NCBI RefSeq assembly: GCF_003604215.1
Contig: NZ_QXGS01000003.1
Span: 62,001 to 126,000, forward strand
Reading direction: 5' to 3'
From: Teichococcus vastitatis
GTDB lineage: Bacteria; Pseudomonadota; Alphaproteobacteria; Acetobacterales; Acetobacteraceae
DNA length: 64,000 nucleotides
Part shown: positions 1 to 7,979 of the stretch, piece by piece
How positions within the stretch are numbered: position 1 is the stretch's first letter
How the letters are laid out: the number at the start of each line of letters is the position of its first letter
The notes under the pieces: generated by a model
The model's database searches: none
What the model was told of the DNA's origin: nothing
What the model saw: the letters and a program-made list of their open reading frames with translations, nothing else
Program-made: the position numbers and the translations under genes

Positions 1-837
1 CGCCTGCTGCGCCTTGCTCAGCCTGTCCAGCGCCACAAGGTCGCGCAGCAGAGCCTCGAATTGCGACAGCGGCACCATGTTCGGCCCGTCCGACGGGGCC
101 CGGTCGGGGTCCTGGTGCGTCTCAATGAACACGGCGGCAACCCCCACCGCCACGGCGGCGCGGGCCAGCACCGGCACGAATTCCCGCTGCCCGCCGGAGG
201 ATGCACCCTGGCCACCCGGCTGCTGCACGGAATGCGTCGCGTCGAACACCACCGGGGCGCCTGTGCGCGCCATGATCGGCAGGCCGCGGAAATCCGACAC
301 CAGGGTGTTGTAGCCGAAGGAGGTGCCGCGATCCGTCAGCAGCACCTTGGGATTGCCGGCGCCCGTCAGCTTGTCGACCACATTGGCCATGTCCCAGGGT
401 GCCAGGAACTGACCCTTCTTGACGTTCACCACCCGGCCGGTGGCGGCGGCGGCCAGCAGCAGGTCGGTCTGCCGGCACAGAAAGGCGGGAATCTGCAGGA
501 TGTCCACCGCCTGGGCCACGGCGGCACATTGATGCGCATCATGCACGTCGGTCAGCACCGGCAGACCCAGTGTTTCGCGGATCTCGGCGAAGATCGGCAG
601 CGACTTGTCCAGGCCGAGGCCGCGCTGCGCGGTGGCGCTGGTGCGGTTCGCCTTGTCGAACGAGGTCTTGTAGACGAGCCCGAAGCCGACCCGCCCGGCG
701 ATCTCCTTCAGCGCCGCCGCGGTTTCCAGCGCGTGCTGCCGGCTTTCCAGCTGGCACGGGCCGGCGATCACCGCGAGGGGCAGAGAATTGCCGAAGCGAA
801 CCGAACCAACGTCGACGATCGGGGCGGGATGAGGCAT
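1..837 (-). CDS. kdsA: 3-deoxy-8-phosphooctulonate synthase (KDO-8-P synthase), 3' end cut by window
   Basis: Condenses phosphoenolpyruvate with arabinose-5-phosphate to KDO-8-phosphate in the cytoplasm, feeding lipopolysaccharide inner-core synthesis. The 279 visible codons begin [17 protein letters not shown] and carry the family motifs [70 protein letters not shown] and [13 protein letters not shown]. Family members are about 280 residues, so only the last few codons and the stop lie outside the window. The gene is divergent from the HDAC-like gene, with about 180 bp between them. The family is unmistakable from the motifs; the start was chosen as the first ATG giving the canonical N-terminus. 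Confidence 0.95.
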   Translation of the reverse strand, partial: MPHPAPIVDVGSVRFGNSLPLAVIAGPCQLESRQHALETAAALKEIAGRVGFGLVYKTSFDKANRTSATAQRGLGLDKSLPIFAEIRETLGLPVLTDVHDAHQCAAVAQAVDILQIPAFLCRQTDLLLAAAATGRVVNVKKGQFLAPWDMANVVDKLTGAGNPKVLLTDRGTSFGYNTLVSDFRGLPIMARTGAPVVFDATHSVQQPGGQGASSGGQREFVPVLARAAVAVGVAAVFIETHQDPDRAPSDGPNMVPLSQFEALLRDLVALDRLSKAQQA

Positions 838-1020
838 GAGTTGAGCGAGACCTTAGCAGATAGCCCTTTCATTCTACAGGCTGCCGCAGATCCGGCAAAG
901 GCGATGAACATCGCGTGAGATGCCGGAGCCGATGCCGTATGTCACCGAGCCTCGCCCGCTGTCACGCCGTGAACCGACGCCACTTCAACATCCAAGACGC
1001 GCCACTGCCACAGATCGTTC

Positions 1021-2154
1021 ATGCCCGCTCCGCTGCTGATTGGCTCCGAGATCTATCGCCGCTCCACCTATGGCCCCAAGCATCCGCTGGCCATTCCGCG
1101 CGTGTCTACCGCACTGGACCTGATCTGGGCGTTGGGCTGGCTCGACCCCGCCCGCTACATCGACAGTCCCCGCGCCACGCCGGAGCAACTCGCCCGCTTC
1201 CACCATCCCGACTATGTCGCGGCACTGATGGCGGCCGAGGCCGAGCAATCCGTGCCCGATGCGGTGCGGGCCCGCTTCCACATCGGCGCGCATGGCAACC
1301 CGGTCTATCGGGAAGTGTTCCGCCGCCCCGCCACGGGCGCCGGGGGCACCATGCTGGCGGCGCGACTGACGGCACCGCGGGGCGGCATCGTGCATGTGCC
1401 GGGCGGCGGCACCCACCATGGACGGGCCGACCGCGCCAGCGGCTTCTGCTACCTCAATGACGCGGTGCTGGGGCTGCTCACCTGGCTCGACCTCGGGCTC
1501 ACCAACATCCTCTACATCGACATCGACGCGCATCATGGCGACGGCGTGCAGGATGCCTTTGCGGAGGAGCCGCGTGTTTTCACCTTGTCGATCCATGAGG
1601 CGAATCGCTGGCCCTTCACCGGCGCCGTCACCGACCGGGCCGGCGGACATGCCCGCAACATCCCGGTACCGCAGGGGCTGAACGACCCGGAATTTGCCTA
1701 TCTCTGGCGCCAGGCGGTGATGCCCGTGGTGCGGCATCTGCGGCCGCAGGCCATCATGCTGCAATGCGGCGCCGACGCGCTGGAGGAAGACCCGCTGGCC
1801 CGGCTGTCCCTGTCCAACAACGCGTATTTCGATGCCGTGCGCGCCGTCATGAACCAGGCGCGGCGGCTGGTCGTGCTGGGCGGCGGCGGCTACAATCCCT
1901 GGTCGGTGGCCCGCTGCTGGGCCGGCATCTGGGGTGTGCTCAACGGGCTGGAGCCGCCGCTGCGCCTTCCGCCCGAGGCCGAGGCGGTGCTGCGCGCACT
2001 CAGTTTCCATCGCGCCGCCGGGCGCAACCCGCCCGAGCACTGGTTCACCACGCTGTGCGATGCGCCGCGCCCGGGTCCGGTGCGCGGCGAGATCCGCCAC
2101 CTTGCCGCCATGACGCTGGAAGACCTGCCCGAACCGCCCGCCGCCGTGGCATAA
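1021..2154 (+). CDS. Class I histone-deacetylase-like amidohydrolase (AcuC/HdaH type)
   Basis: A 377-residue zinc amidohydrolase of the histone deacetylase superfamily. Bacterial members remove acetyl groups from acetyl-lysine proteins or acetylpolyamines; the substrate here is unknown. Visible motifs are GGGTHHG (H132/H133, catalytic His pair), DIDAHHGDGV (D167, D169, H171, with D169 and H171 as zinc ligands), QCGADAL (third zinc ligand Asp) and LGGGGYN with the transition-state Tyr. All catalytic residues are present, so it should be active. It lies 7 bp upstream of the DUF192 gene and is probably co-transcribed with it. An AcuC role with acetyl-CoA synthetase is possible, but no acs/acu gene is nearby. 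Confidence 0.9.
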   Translation: MPAPLLIGSEIYRRSTYGPKHPLAIPRVSTALDLIWALGWLDPARYIDSPRATPEQLARFHHPDYVAALMAAEAEQSVPDAVRARFHIGAHGNPVYREVFRRPATGAGGTMLAARLTAPRGGIVHVPGGGTHHGRADRASGFCYLNDAVLGLLTWLDLGLTNILYIDIDAHHGDGVQDAFAEEPRVFTLSIHEANRWPFTGAVTDRAGGHARNIPVPQGLNDPEFAYLWRQAVMPVVRHLRPQAIMLQCGADALEEDPLARLSLSNNAYFDAVRAVMNQARRLVVLGGGGYNPWSVARCWAGIWGVLNGLEPPLRLPPEAEAVLRALSFHRAAGRNPPEHWFTTLCDAPRPGPVRGEIRHLAAMTLEDLPEPPAAVA

Positions 2155-2161
2155 GCCCGCC

Positions 2162-2635
2162 ATGCAACGCCGTACCCTGCTGGCCCTGACGGGCCTCACC
2201 GCCGCCATTCCCCCCGCCGCTGCGCAGGAAGCCGCGCAGCCGCGCCTGCCGACCGCGCCGCTGTTCATCACCACCCGCGACGGCCGGCGCCATGCCTTCA
2301 CCGTGGAGATGGCGCTGACGCCGGACCAGCAGACCATCGGGCTGATGTTCCGGCGGGAGGTGAAGCCGGAGGAGGGCATGCTGTTCGACTGGGGCACGCC
2401 GCGCGACAGCGCCATGTGGATGCGCAACACGCTGGTGCCGCTCGATATGGTGTTCATCGCCGCCGATGGTCGCATCCACCGCATCGCGGAGCGCACCGTG
2501 CCGCTGAGCCTTGCCACGGTGGAAAGCCGCGGCCCGGTGCGCGCCACGCTGGAGCTGGCCGGCGGCACGGCGGAGCGGCTCAGGCTGCGCGTCGGCGACC
2601 GTGTCGACAACCGCATCTTCGGCGCCGGCCCCTAG
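2162..2635 (+). CDS. DUF192 family exported protein
   Basis: A 157-residue protein with an N-terminal export signal (MQRRTLLALTGLTAAIPPAAAQ, probable cleavage after AAA or AQ), followed by one DUF192 domain. Recognisable stretches are ITTRDGRRHAFTVEMALTPD, QTIGLMFRREVKPEEGMLF, MWMRNTLVPLDMVFIAADG and VESRGPVRATLELAGG. The biochemical role of the family is unresolved. It follows the HDAC-like gene by 7 bp, which suggests one transcript. It converges on the MBL gene with only about 20 bp between stop codons and no clear hairpin there. Confidence 0.88.
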   Translation: MQRRTLLALTGLTAAIPPAAAQEAAQPRLPTAPLFITTRDGRRHAFTVEMALTPDQQTIGLMFRREVKPEEGMLFDWGTPRDSAMWMRNTLVPLDMVFIAADGRIHRIAERTVPLSLATVESRGPVRATLELAGGTAERLRLRVGDRVDNRIFGAGP

Positions 2636-2654
2636 TTCACCGCAGGGATTTCCC

Positions 2655-3644
2655 CTACCGCCGAGCCTGCGGCCGCACCCGCACGCTCTCGCCATGGCCG
2701 GGCGGGCGGAACCGGTCGGGCGCGATGCCGGCTTCCAGCAGCGCTTCGGACAGCGCCTCCCCCGGCGCACCAATGGCTTCCTGGGTCAGCTTGAACGTGC
2801 CGAAATGCATGGCCAGCGCCTGCCGCGCCTCCAGGTCGAGGAAGGCGTGCACCGCCTCGGCCGGGTTGACGTGGACTGCCCGCATGAACCAGCGCGGCTC
2901 ATAGGCGCCGATCGGGATCAGCGCCATGTCGAAGGGCCCGCAGCGCTGCCCGATCTCGGCGAAATGCGTGCCCCAGCCCGAATCCCCGACAAAGCAGATC
3001 GAGGTGCCGCCGCCTTGGTGCAGGGCGAAGCCGCCCCAGAGCGTGTGCGCCCGATCATGCACCCCGCGCGCCGAGAAGTGCCGCGCCGGCGTGAAGCGCG
3101 CCGTGATGCCGCCGGGCAACGCTGCCTCCTGCCACCAGTCCAGCTCCACCACGTCCCGCATGCCGTGCCGGGCCAGCAGCCCTGCATTGCCAAGGCCGGT
3201 GAGGATGCGTGGTGCGTCGCGCGCCTGAAGGCGCCGCAACGTCGGGATGTCGCAATGATCGTAGTGGTTGTGGCTGAGCAGCACGGCGTCGATCTTCGGC
3301 AGCGCCTCGAAGGCGATGCCGGGCGCACGGACCCGCTTGGGCCCGAGGAAGCTGACGGGCGAGCAGCGCTGGCTCCAGATCGGGTCGGTCAGCAGCGTCG
3401 GGCCGCCGTGATAGCGGATCAGGAAGCTGGCATGGCCGACAAAGGTGACCGCCGCCTCGCCGGGCGGCGGCTCGGGCGGAGGAGAGAAGGGCGGGTCCTC
3501 CACCCAGTCCGGCCATGGCATGCCCGGACCCTCCCGCATCATCTGCCACACCGCGGAAAGCGGCTGGCCGGGCACCGAGCCGTCCGGGTTCAGGAACACC
3601 CGGCCCCGGCGCTGCGCACCCCGCGGCGGCGGCAACACGGCCAT
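2655..3644 (-). CDS. MBL-fold metal-dependent hydrolase (UlaG/NAPE-PLD-like)
   Basis: A 329-residue metallo-beta-lactamase-fold protein. It has the GHASFLIRYHGGPTLLTDPIWS strand region, the zinc motif HNHYDH near residues 125-130, later ligands in CFVGDSGWGTHF and the terminal MHFGTFKLT histidine. This arrangement matches the UlaG/NAPE-phospholipase D-like branch, whose bacterial members are mostly uncharacterised; phosphodiesterase or lactonase activity is possible. No signal peptide is evident. It starts 10 bp after the stop of the DUF815 ATPase gene on the same strand, so the two form a likely operon. All zinc ligands appear intact. Confidence 0.88.
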   Translation of the reverse strand: MAVLPPPRGAQRRGRVFLNPDGSVPGQPLSAVWQMMREGPGMPWPDWVEDPPFSPPPEPPPGEAAVTFVGHASFLIRYHGGPTLLTDPIWSQRCSPVSFLGPKRVRAPGIAFEALPKIDAVLLSHNHYDHCDIPTLRRLQARDAPRILTGLGNAGLLARHGMRDVVELDWWQEAALPGGITARFTPARHFSARGVHDRAHTLWGGFALHQGGGTSICFVGDSGWGTHFAEIGQRCGPFDMALIPIGAYEPRWFMRAVHVNPAEAVHAFLDLEARQALAMHFGTFKLTQEAIGAPGEALSEALLEAGIAPDRFRPPGHGESVRVRPQARR

Positions 3645-3654
3645 GTCGCCGACC

Positions 3655-4608
3655 TCAGCCCGGCAATGCCACGCCGAGCCGCCCCGCCAGATCGGTGATG
3701 AACTGCCAGGCCACGCGACCGGAGCGGCCGCCGCGGGTCACTGACCATTCCACCGCCTCCCGGCGCAGCGCCTCCGGCGCGATCGGCAGCTTCAGCGCCG
3801 CCGCATAGCCCTCCACCATGGCGAAGAAGGTGGACTGGTCGGCGTTGTGGAAGCCGATCCACAACCCGAACCGGTCGCTGAGAGACACCTTCTCCTCCAC
3901 CGCCTCGGCCGGGTTGATCGCTGAGCCGCGCTCATTCTCGATCATGTCGCGTGGCATCAGGTGGCGGCGGTTGGAGGTGGCGTAGAACAGGACATTCATG
4001 GGCCGGCCCTCGATCCCGCCATCGAGCACGGATTTCAGCGCCTTGTAATCGGCGTCCTCGCGCTCGAAGGACAGGTCGTCGCAGAACACCAGGCAGCGGC
4101 GCGACGCGGCGCGCAGGATGTTCAGCAACTCCGGCAAGGTGCGGATATCCTCTCGGTGGATCTCGATCAGCGCCAGACTGGCGGGGTGCGCGGCGTTCGC
4201 GGCGGCATGCGCGGCCTTCACCAGCGACGACTTGCCCATCCCCCGGGCGCCCCAGAGCATGGCGTTGTTGGCCGGCAGGCCGCGCGCGAAGCGCAGCGTG
4301 TTCTCCAGCAGAAGCGATTTCTGCCGCTCGACGCCTTGCAGCAGATCGATCTCCACCGCGGCCACGCGTGTCACCGGGGCAAGCCGTGCCGGCGATCCGC
4401 CCTGGGCAGGATGCCAGACGAAGGCATCGGCGCCCTCCGGGGCTGGCGGCGCGGCGGGCGGGGGCGCCAGCCGCTCCAGCGCCGCGACGATGCGGTCGAG
4501 GGTGGGGAGCAGGGGATGGTCGTCGGCGGGAAAGGGCAAGCGTCGGGCTCCGGCGTCCGGGTTGACGGCGAGGTGGGGGAGGCTAGTTTCGCCCGCCAGA
4601 CACGGCAA
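3655..4608 (-). CDS. DUF815 family AAA-type ATPase
   Basis: A 317-residue P-loop ATPase of the DUF815 family. The Walker A motif is GARGMGKS at residues 120-127, with LVFCDDLSFE as Walker B and YATSNRRHLMPRDM followed by a sensor/arginine region. The first 60 or so residues are proline/alanine-rich and low in similarity. The ATG start used lies only 16 bp from the divergent yajC start, so the promoters would overlap coding sequence. A TTG about 22 codons downstream (ahead of LPFPADDHPLLP) is an alternative start. Function is unknown; members resemble small AAA+ chaperones or loaders. It is followed at 10 bp by the MBL hydrolase gene. Confidence 0.88.
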   Translation of the reverse strand: MPCLAGETSLPHLAVNPDAGARRLPFPADDHPLLPTLDRIVAALERLAPPPAAPPAPEGADAFVWHPAQGGSPARLAPVTRVAAVEIDLLQGVERQKSLLLENTLRFARGLPANNAMLWGARGMGKSSLVKAAHAAANAAHPASLALIEIHREDIRTLPELLNILRAASRRCLVFCDDLSFEREDADYKALKSVLDGGIEGRPMNVLFYATSNRRHLMPRDMIENERGSAINPAEAVEEKVSLSDRFGLWIGFHNADQSTFFAMVEGYAAALKLPIAPEALRREAVEWSVTRGGRSGRVAWQFITDLAGRLGVALPG

Positions 4609-4624
4609 GACGGAAGCCCCTCAG

Positions 4625-4969
4625 ATGTTCATCTCCCCCGCCTATGCCCAGGACGCCGCCGCGGCCGGTGGCGCCACCGCCATGATCATGCAGCTCGCGC
4701 CGCTGATCCTGATCTTCGTGGTGTTCTATTTCCTGCTGATCCGGCCGCAGCAGAAGCGCGCCAAGGAGCATCGCACCATGTTGGGCGGGCTGAAGCGCAG
4801 CGACCGGGTGGTGACCGCCGGCGGCATCATCGGCACCGTCACCAAGGTGAAGGACGGCACGGAGGAGGTCGAGGTCGAGATCGCGCCGAATGTGCGCGTC
4901 AACGTGGTGCGCAGCACCATCTCGACCCTGGTGCGGCCCACGGCGGCGAATGACAGCAAGCCGGGCTGA
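4625..4969 (+). CDS. yajC: Preprotein translocase accessory subunit YajC
   Basis: A 114-residue inner-membrane protein of the SecDF-YajC complex, which assists Sec-dependent export. There is one transmembrane helix near residues 20-40 (IMQLAPLILIFVVFYFLLIRP), followed by the diagnostic RPQQKRAKEH and the cytoplasmic domain LKRSDRVVTAGGIIGTVTKV. The start MFISPAYAQ was chosen because upstream in-frame sequence is antisense to the DUF815 gene and the family starts here. In many Proteobacteria yajC sits beside secDF; no secDF lies within the window on this side, since the next genes are unrelated. A strong hairpin follows the stop. Confidence 0.95.
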   Translation: MFISPAYAQDAAAAGGATAMIMQLAPLILIFVVFYFLLIRPQQKRAKEHRTMLGGLKRSDRVVTAGGIIGTVTKVKDGTEEVEVEIAPNVRVNVVRSTISTLVRPTAANDSKPG

Positions 4970-4993
4970 CGCCGGCTTCGTCACGGAACAGGA

Positions 4994-5015
4994 CGCCGGG
5001 GGTTTTCCCCCGGCG
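4994..5015. terminator. Hairpin between convergent yajC and sodB
   Basis: A perfect 9-bp inverted repeat, CGCCGGGGG / CCCCCGGCG, closed by a TTTT loop. It sits 25 bp after the yajC stop and 40 bp after the sodB stop on the other strand. The tail CCCTTCTCGTT is only moderately T-rich. Its placement between convergent genes suggests a bidirectional terminator. Confidence 0.7.
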
Positions 5016-5055
5016 CCCTTCTCGTTGGCGGTGCGCCCGGCTTGCGCCGGCTGCC

Positions 5056-5694
5056 TCAGGCCGCCTGGCCGGATTTCAGCCCGCCATTCTGCATCAGCTC
5101 CTCGACCTTCTCCCAGTTGACGAGCTTGTTCAGGAAATTGTCGAGGTAGTTCGGACGGACGTTGCGGAAGTCGAGGTAGTAGGCATGCTCCCACACATCG
5201 GCGCCGAGCAGCGGGGTGCCTTCGCCGGTGGAGATCGGGTTGGCGCCGTTCGGGGTCTTGGTGACCTTCAGCTTGCCCGAATTGTCCATGATCAGCCAAG
5301 CCCAGCCGGAGCCGAACTGCGTCACGCCCGCCTGCTTGAAGGCATCCTTAAACTGGGCGAGGCCGCCGAAATCCTCGTTGATCTTGGCGCCGATCTTGCC
5401 GGGCAGGCTGTCGCCGCCGCCATTCGGCTTCATCACCTGCCAGAACAGCAGATGGTTCCAGTGCTGGCCGGCCTGGTTCAGCACCGGCAGGCCTTCGGCG
5501 CCGGACTTGCCGGCCTCGGCCACGATCTGCTCCAGCGACTTGCCGGCCAGACCCTTGCTCTCGACCAAGCCGTTCAGCGCGGTGACATAGGCCTGATGGT
5601 GCTTGCCGTGGTGCAGCTCCAGCGTCTCCTGGCACATGCCGGAGCCGGCCAGGGCGGAAGCGTCGTAAGGAAGCGGCGGAAGGCTGAAGGCCAT
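5056..5694 (-). CDS. sodB: Superoxide dismutase, Fe-type
   Basis: A 212-residue Fe/Mn-family superoxide dismutase that dismutes superoxide in the cytoplasm. Metal ligands are visible as H28 (LELHHGKHH), H81 (WNHLLFW), D166 and H170 (DVWEHAYY). A glutamine at residue 77 (AGQHWNH), and no glutamine in the later Mn-type position, point to the iron form; metal choice cannot be proven from sequence. Length and the FGSGWAWL signature are normal. No signal peptide is seen. It stands alone and converges with yajC. Confidence 0.95.
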   Translation of the reverse strand: MAFSLPPLPYDASALAGSGMCQETLELHHGKHHQAYVTALNGLVESKGLAGKSLEQIVAEAGKSGAEGLPVLNQAGQHWNHLLFWQVMKPNGGGDSLPGKIGAKINEDFGGLAQFKDAFKQAGVTQFGSGWAWLIMDNSGKLKVTKTPNGANPISTGEGTPLLGADVWEHAYYLDFRNVRPNYLDNFLNKLVNWEKVEELMQNGGLKSGQAA

Positions 5695-5860
5695 GTGGCT
5701 TCTCCCGTGAGGTCAGAATCGGTGTAGCGCGATTCAGCAGCGGCGCCGGGTGGCGCCGGGCGGTTCAGAGCTAGGCGTGTGCCCCTGAGGCGTCAACCGG
5801 GGCGCCCGTTACAATCCGCCGCCCTGTTGCAAGGGCCGGGGCGGCGCCGTAACCCGCCGC

Positions 5861-6682
5861 ATGGCCGATCTTTCACCGCTCGCCGAGGCCGCCCGACGGC
5901 ACGACCCGGACCGTTTCCTGTGCGCGCTCTTTGCGCCGCCGGAGAAGCGCGAGGCGCAGTTCCTGTTGATCGCCTTCAACCACGAACTCGCACGGGCGCG
6001 GGAAGCCGCCAGCAATCCCATGGCCGCGCTGATCCGCCTGCAATGGTGGCGGGATGCGGTGGAGGAGGCCCACGCCGGACAGCCGCCGCGCCGCCATGAG
6101 GTGGCAGGCCCGCTGGCCGAGGCCATCGCCGCCGGCCGGCTCGATCCCAGCGACCTGCTCGGCATGGTGGATGCGCGCGAGGCGGAGACGGAAGATGAGA
6201 TCCCGAGCCGGGCGGCGCTGCTGGCCTATCTGCGCGGCACGGCGGGCGGCTTCGCCGTGGCGTCGGGCCATGCGCTGGGGGCGCCGCCGGAAGCCCTGCC
6301 GGCTTTGCAATCGCTCGGCGCCGCCTACGGCATGGCGGGCCTGCTGCGCTCCATTCCGGCCCAGGCCCGGCAAAGCCGTTCCTTGCTGCCGGCCGATCTG
6401 CTGGGTGAACACGGCCTGTCCAGCGCGGATGCCGCGCAGGATCCACGCCAGCCCGGGGTCGCCGCGGTGGCGCGGCAGCTGGTGACGGACGGCATGAACC
6501 TGTTGCGCCAGGGTGCGGTGCGGCTGCCGCGCGGGGTCGGGTCGGCCGCGCTGCCGGCGGTGCTGGCGCGGCGCGACCTGCGGCGCATGGCTGCCCCCGG
6601 CTGGGATCCGGCGCTGCCGCCGCCGGCCCGCGGGTTGGGGGACCGTCTGGCGGTAATGTGGGCCGGTTGGCGGCGTGGCTGA
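5861..6682 (+). CDS. Squalene/phytoene-synthase-fold protein (NDUFAF6-like)
   Basis: A 273-residue all-helical protein of the squalene/phytoene synthase superfamily. Fold-defining segments are FLCALFAPPEKREAQFLLIA, RLQWWRDAVEE, LRGTAGGF and MAGLLRSIPAQARQSRSLLP. The two Asp-rich motifs that bind magnesium-diphosphate in true synthases are absent: position 40 reads NHELAR where DDxxD is expected, and the second motif reads SIPAQARQ. This is the pattern of the alphaproteobacterial/mitochondrial NDUFAF6 branch, linked to respiratory complex I assembly, so prenyl condensation is unlikely. The gene stands alone, downstream of the sodB promoter region. Confidence 0.8.
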   Translation: MADLSPLAEAARRHDPDRFLCALFAPPEKREAQFLLIAFNHELARAREAASNPMAALIRLQWWRDAVEEAHAGQPPRRHEVAGPLAEAIAAGRLDPSDLLGMVDAREAETEDEIPSRAALLAYLRGTAGGFAVASGHALGAPPEALPALQSLGAAYGMAGLLRSIPAQARQSRSLLPADLLGEHGLSSADAAQDPRQPGVAAVARQLVTDGMNLLRQGAVRLPRGVGSAALPAVLARRDLRRMAAPGWDPALPPPARGLGDRLAVMWAGWRRG

Positions 6683-7137
6683 GCCGGCTCACGCGGTTGC
6701 AGCCCGTGCCGGGCCAATTTCGCGGGTTAGGTCCCGATAACCGGCGGCTGCCCGGGATGCGCTGGGCCCCCGGCGCCGGCATGGCACAGTTCCCCACCAA
6801 TGCGACGGCCGGCGGCTCTGTCGGAAGCCACCAGCTTGGCGCACACGGCCGGGAATGCGGCGGCCCCTGGTCTCGCTCGATCGGCCGACGAGATGCGGAC
6901 GCTCCATGCCCTGGCCCGGTCAATCGCCACAGGTTAGCCCGAACGAACTGACGCCGCAGCCGGTTGGCCGCACCGCCGGCGCGGATCGCAGGATGCCCGG
7001 CCGGGCACAGCAGGGCGCAAGATCCGGCTCGGGATACGATGAAAAATCCTCGAACAATCCTGTGGATCAGTTATGCTGCAGTGCAGCAAGCGGCGAACAA
7101 CAGCCGCGGCTCCTCCGCATCCACCAAGGACATTACC
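6683..7137. other. Intergenic region, no recognisable gene
   Basis: About 455 bp between the NDUFAF6-like gene and a small ORF. No open frame on either strand resembles a protein I know. A perfect 14-bp palindrome TGCCCGGCCGGGCA lies at 6994-7007. The last 100 bp are slightly richer in A/T (around TTATGCTGCAGTGCAGC) and could hold the promoter of the following small gene. Confidence 0.5.
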
Positions 7138-7353
7138 ATGCTGGTTCAACTGGTTCTTGTTTATTGCTTGGCCGCCGATCCCGCAAAGTGCATCGAGCAA
7201 CGTCCGATGCCGATGGATCCCGAGCCGGGACTGATGGCCTGCGTCAAGGGCGCGCAGCCCGAGGCAGCCCGCTGGCTGTCCGAACACCCGCACTACATCT
7301 TCTCGCGCTACCGCTGTGAGATGGGGTCGCGCGCCACTGAGCAGAGTACCTGA
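7138..7353 (+). CDS. Small hypothetical protein with three cysteines
   Basis: A 71-residue protein beginning MLVQLVLVYCLAADPAKC, with later PGLMACVKGAQPEAARWLSE and YRCEMGS. The start was chosen for an AAGGA Shine-Dalgarno 7 nt upstream and because sequence further upstream looks non-coding; an in-frame ATG at 7039 is a weaker alternative. The short hydrophobic N-terminus is not a full signal peptide. I recall similar small proteins in Acetobacteraceae but no function. It converges on the Lrp-type regulator with only 4 bp between stops. Confidence 0.6.
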   Translation: MLVQLVLVYCLAADPAKCIEQRPMPMDPEPGLMACVKGAQPEAARWLSEHPHYIFSRYRCEMGSRATEQST

Positions 7354-7357
7354 GGGT

Positions 7358-7834
7358 CTAATCCTCCACCCAGGCCGGCGCGGTGCCACGCACCACGGTG
7401 CGGATCGCGAAGGCCGACTGGATGCGCGCGACGCCCGGCATGCGGGAAAGCTGTTCCTTGTGGATGCGCTCGTAATCCGCCGCGTCGCGCGCTTCCACCC
7501 GGATCAGGTAGTCCGAGACGCCTGTCATCAGGTAGCATTCGCATACCTCGGGGCACTGTCGCACCGCTGCCTCGAAGCGGTTGAAGGCATCCTCCGTCTG
7601 CCTCTCCAGCGTGATCTGCACGATCACCACGGTGCGCGATTGCGGTCCGGGATCGGCGAGGATGGCGGTGTAGCCGCGAATGGCGCCACTGCTTTCCAGC
7701 AGGCGCAGCCGCCGCAGGCAGGCCGAGGGCGACAGGCCGATCGCGGCGGCCAGGTCGGCATTGCTCATGCGGCCATCGGCACGCAACAGCCGCAGCATCT
7801 TGCGAGCTAGCGAGTCCAGGACAGGAGGCTGCAT
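7358..7834 (-). CDS. Lrp/AsnC family transcriptional regulator
   Basis: A 158-residue regulator with an N-terminal winged helix-turn-helix (about residues 5-55: LARKMLRLLRADGRMSNADL, GLSPSACLRRLRLLESSGAI) and a C-terminal RAM/ligand domain (VVIVQITLERQ to the end, with the MTGVSDYLIRVEARD turn). Such proteins form octamers that bind amino acids. It is divergent from dadA across a 145-bp region, the usual place for a DadR-type local activator, so I infer that it controls dadA in response to an amino acid. The intergenic region holds the overlapping palindromes CTTCGAAG and GAAGCTTC near 7858-7868, a candidate operator. Confidence 0.9.
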   Translation of the reverse strand: MQPPVLDSLARKMLRLLRADGRMSNADLAAAIGLSPSACLRRLRLLESSGAIRGYTAILADPGPQSRTVVIVQITLERQTEDAFNRFEAAVRQCPEVCECYLMTGVSDYLIRVEARDAADYERIHKEQLSRMPGVARIQSAFAIRTVVRGTAPAWVED

Positions 7835-7940
7835 GATAGACGCAACTTTCGCAGATTCTTCGAAGCTTCAGCCCATCAATCCTACGAAGATGCGCCAATC
7901 GCAAGCACCTGCGCCGGCATCGGCCCTAGCATGATGCGGT

Positions 7941-7959
7941 GCCGCCGGTTTCCGGCGGC
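7941..7959 (+). promoter_or_regulatory. Hairpin in the dadA leader
   Basis: An 8-bp perfect inverted repeat GCCGCCGG-TTT-CCGGCGGC that ends 20 bp before the dadA ATG. No T-tract follows. It could fold in the mRNA leader and affect translation, or be a protein site; the sequence alone does not decide. Confidence 0.35.
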
Positions 7960-7979
7960 CTGGCGGAGCATGGTCTGCG

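Noticed and set aside
5861-6682. Hopanoid or carotenoid biosynthesis gene
   Set aside because: Both diphosphate-binding Asp motifs are missing and no isoprenoid genes are nearby.
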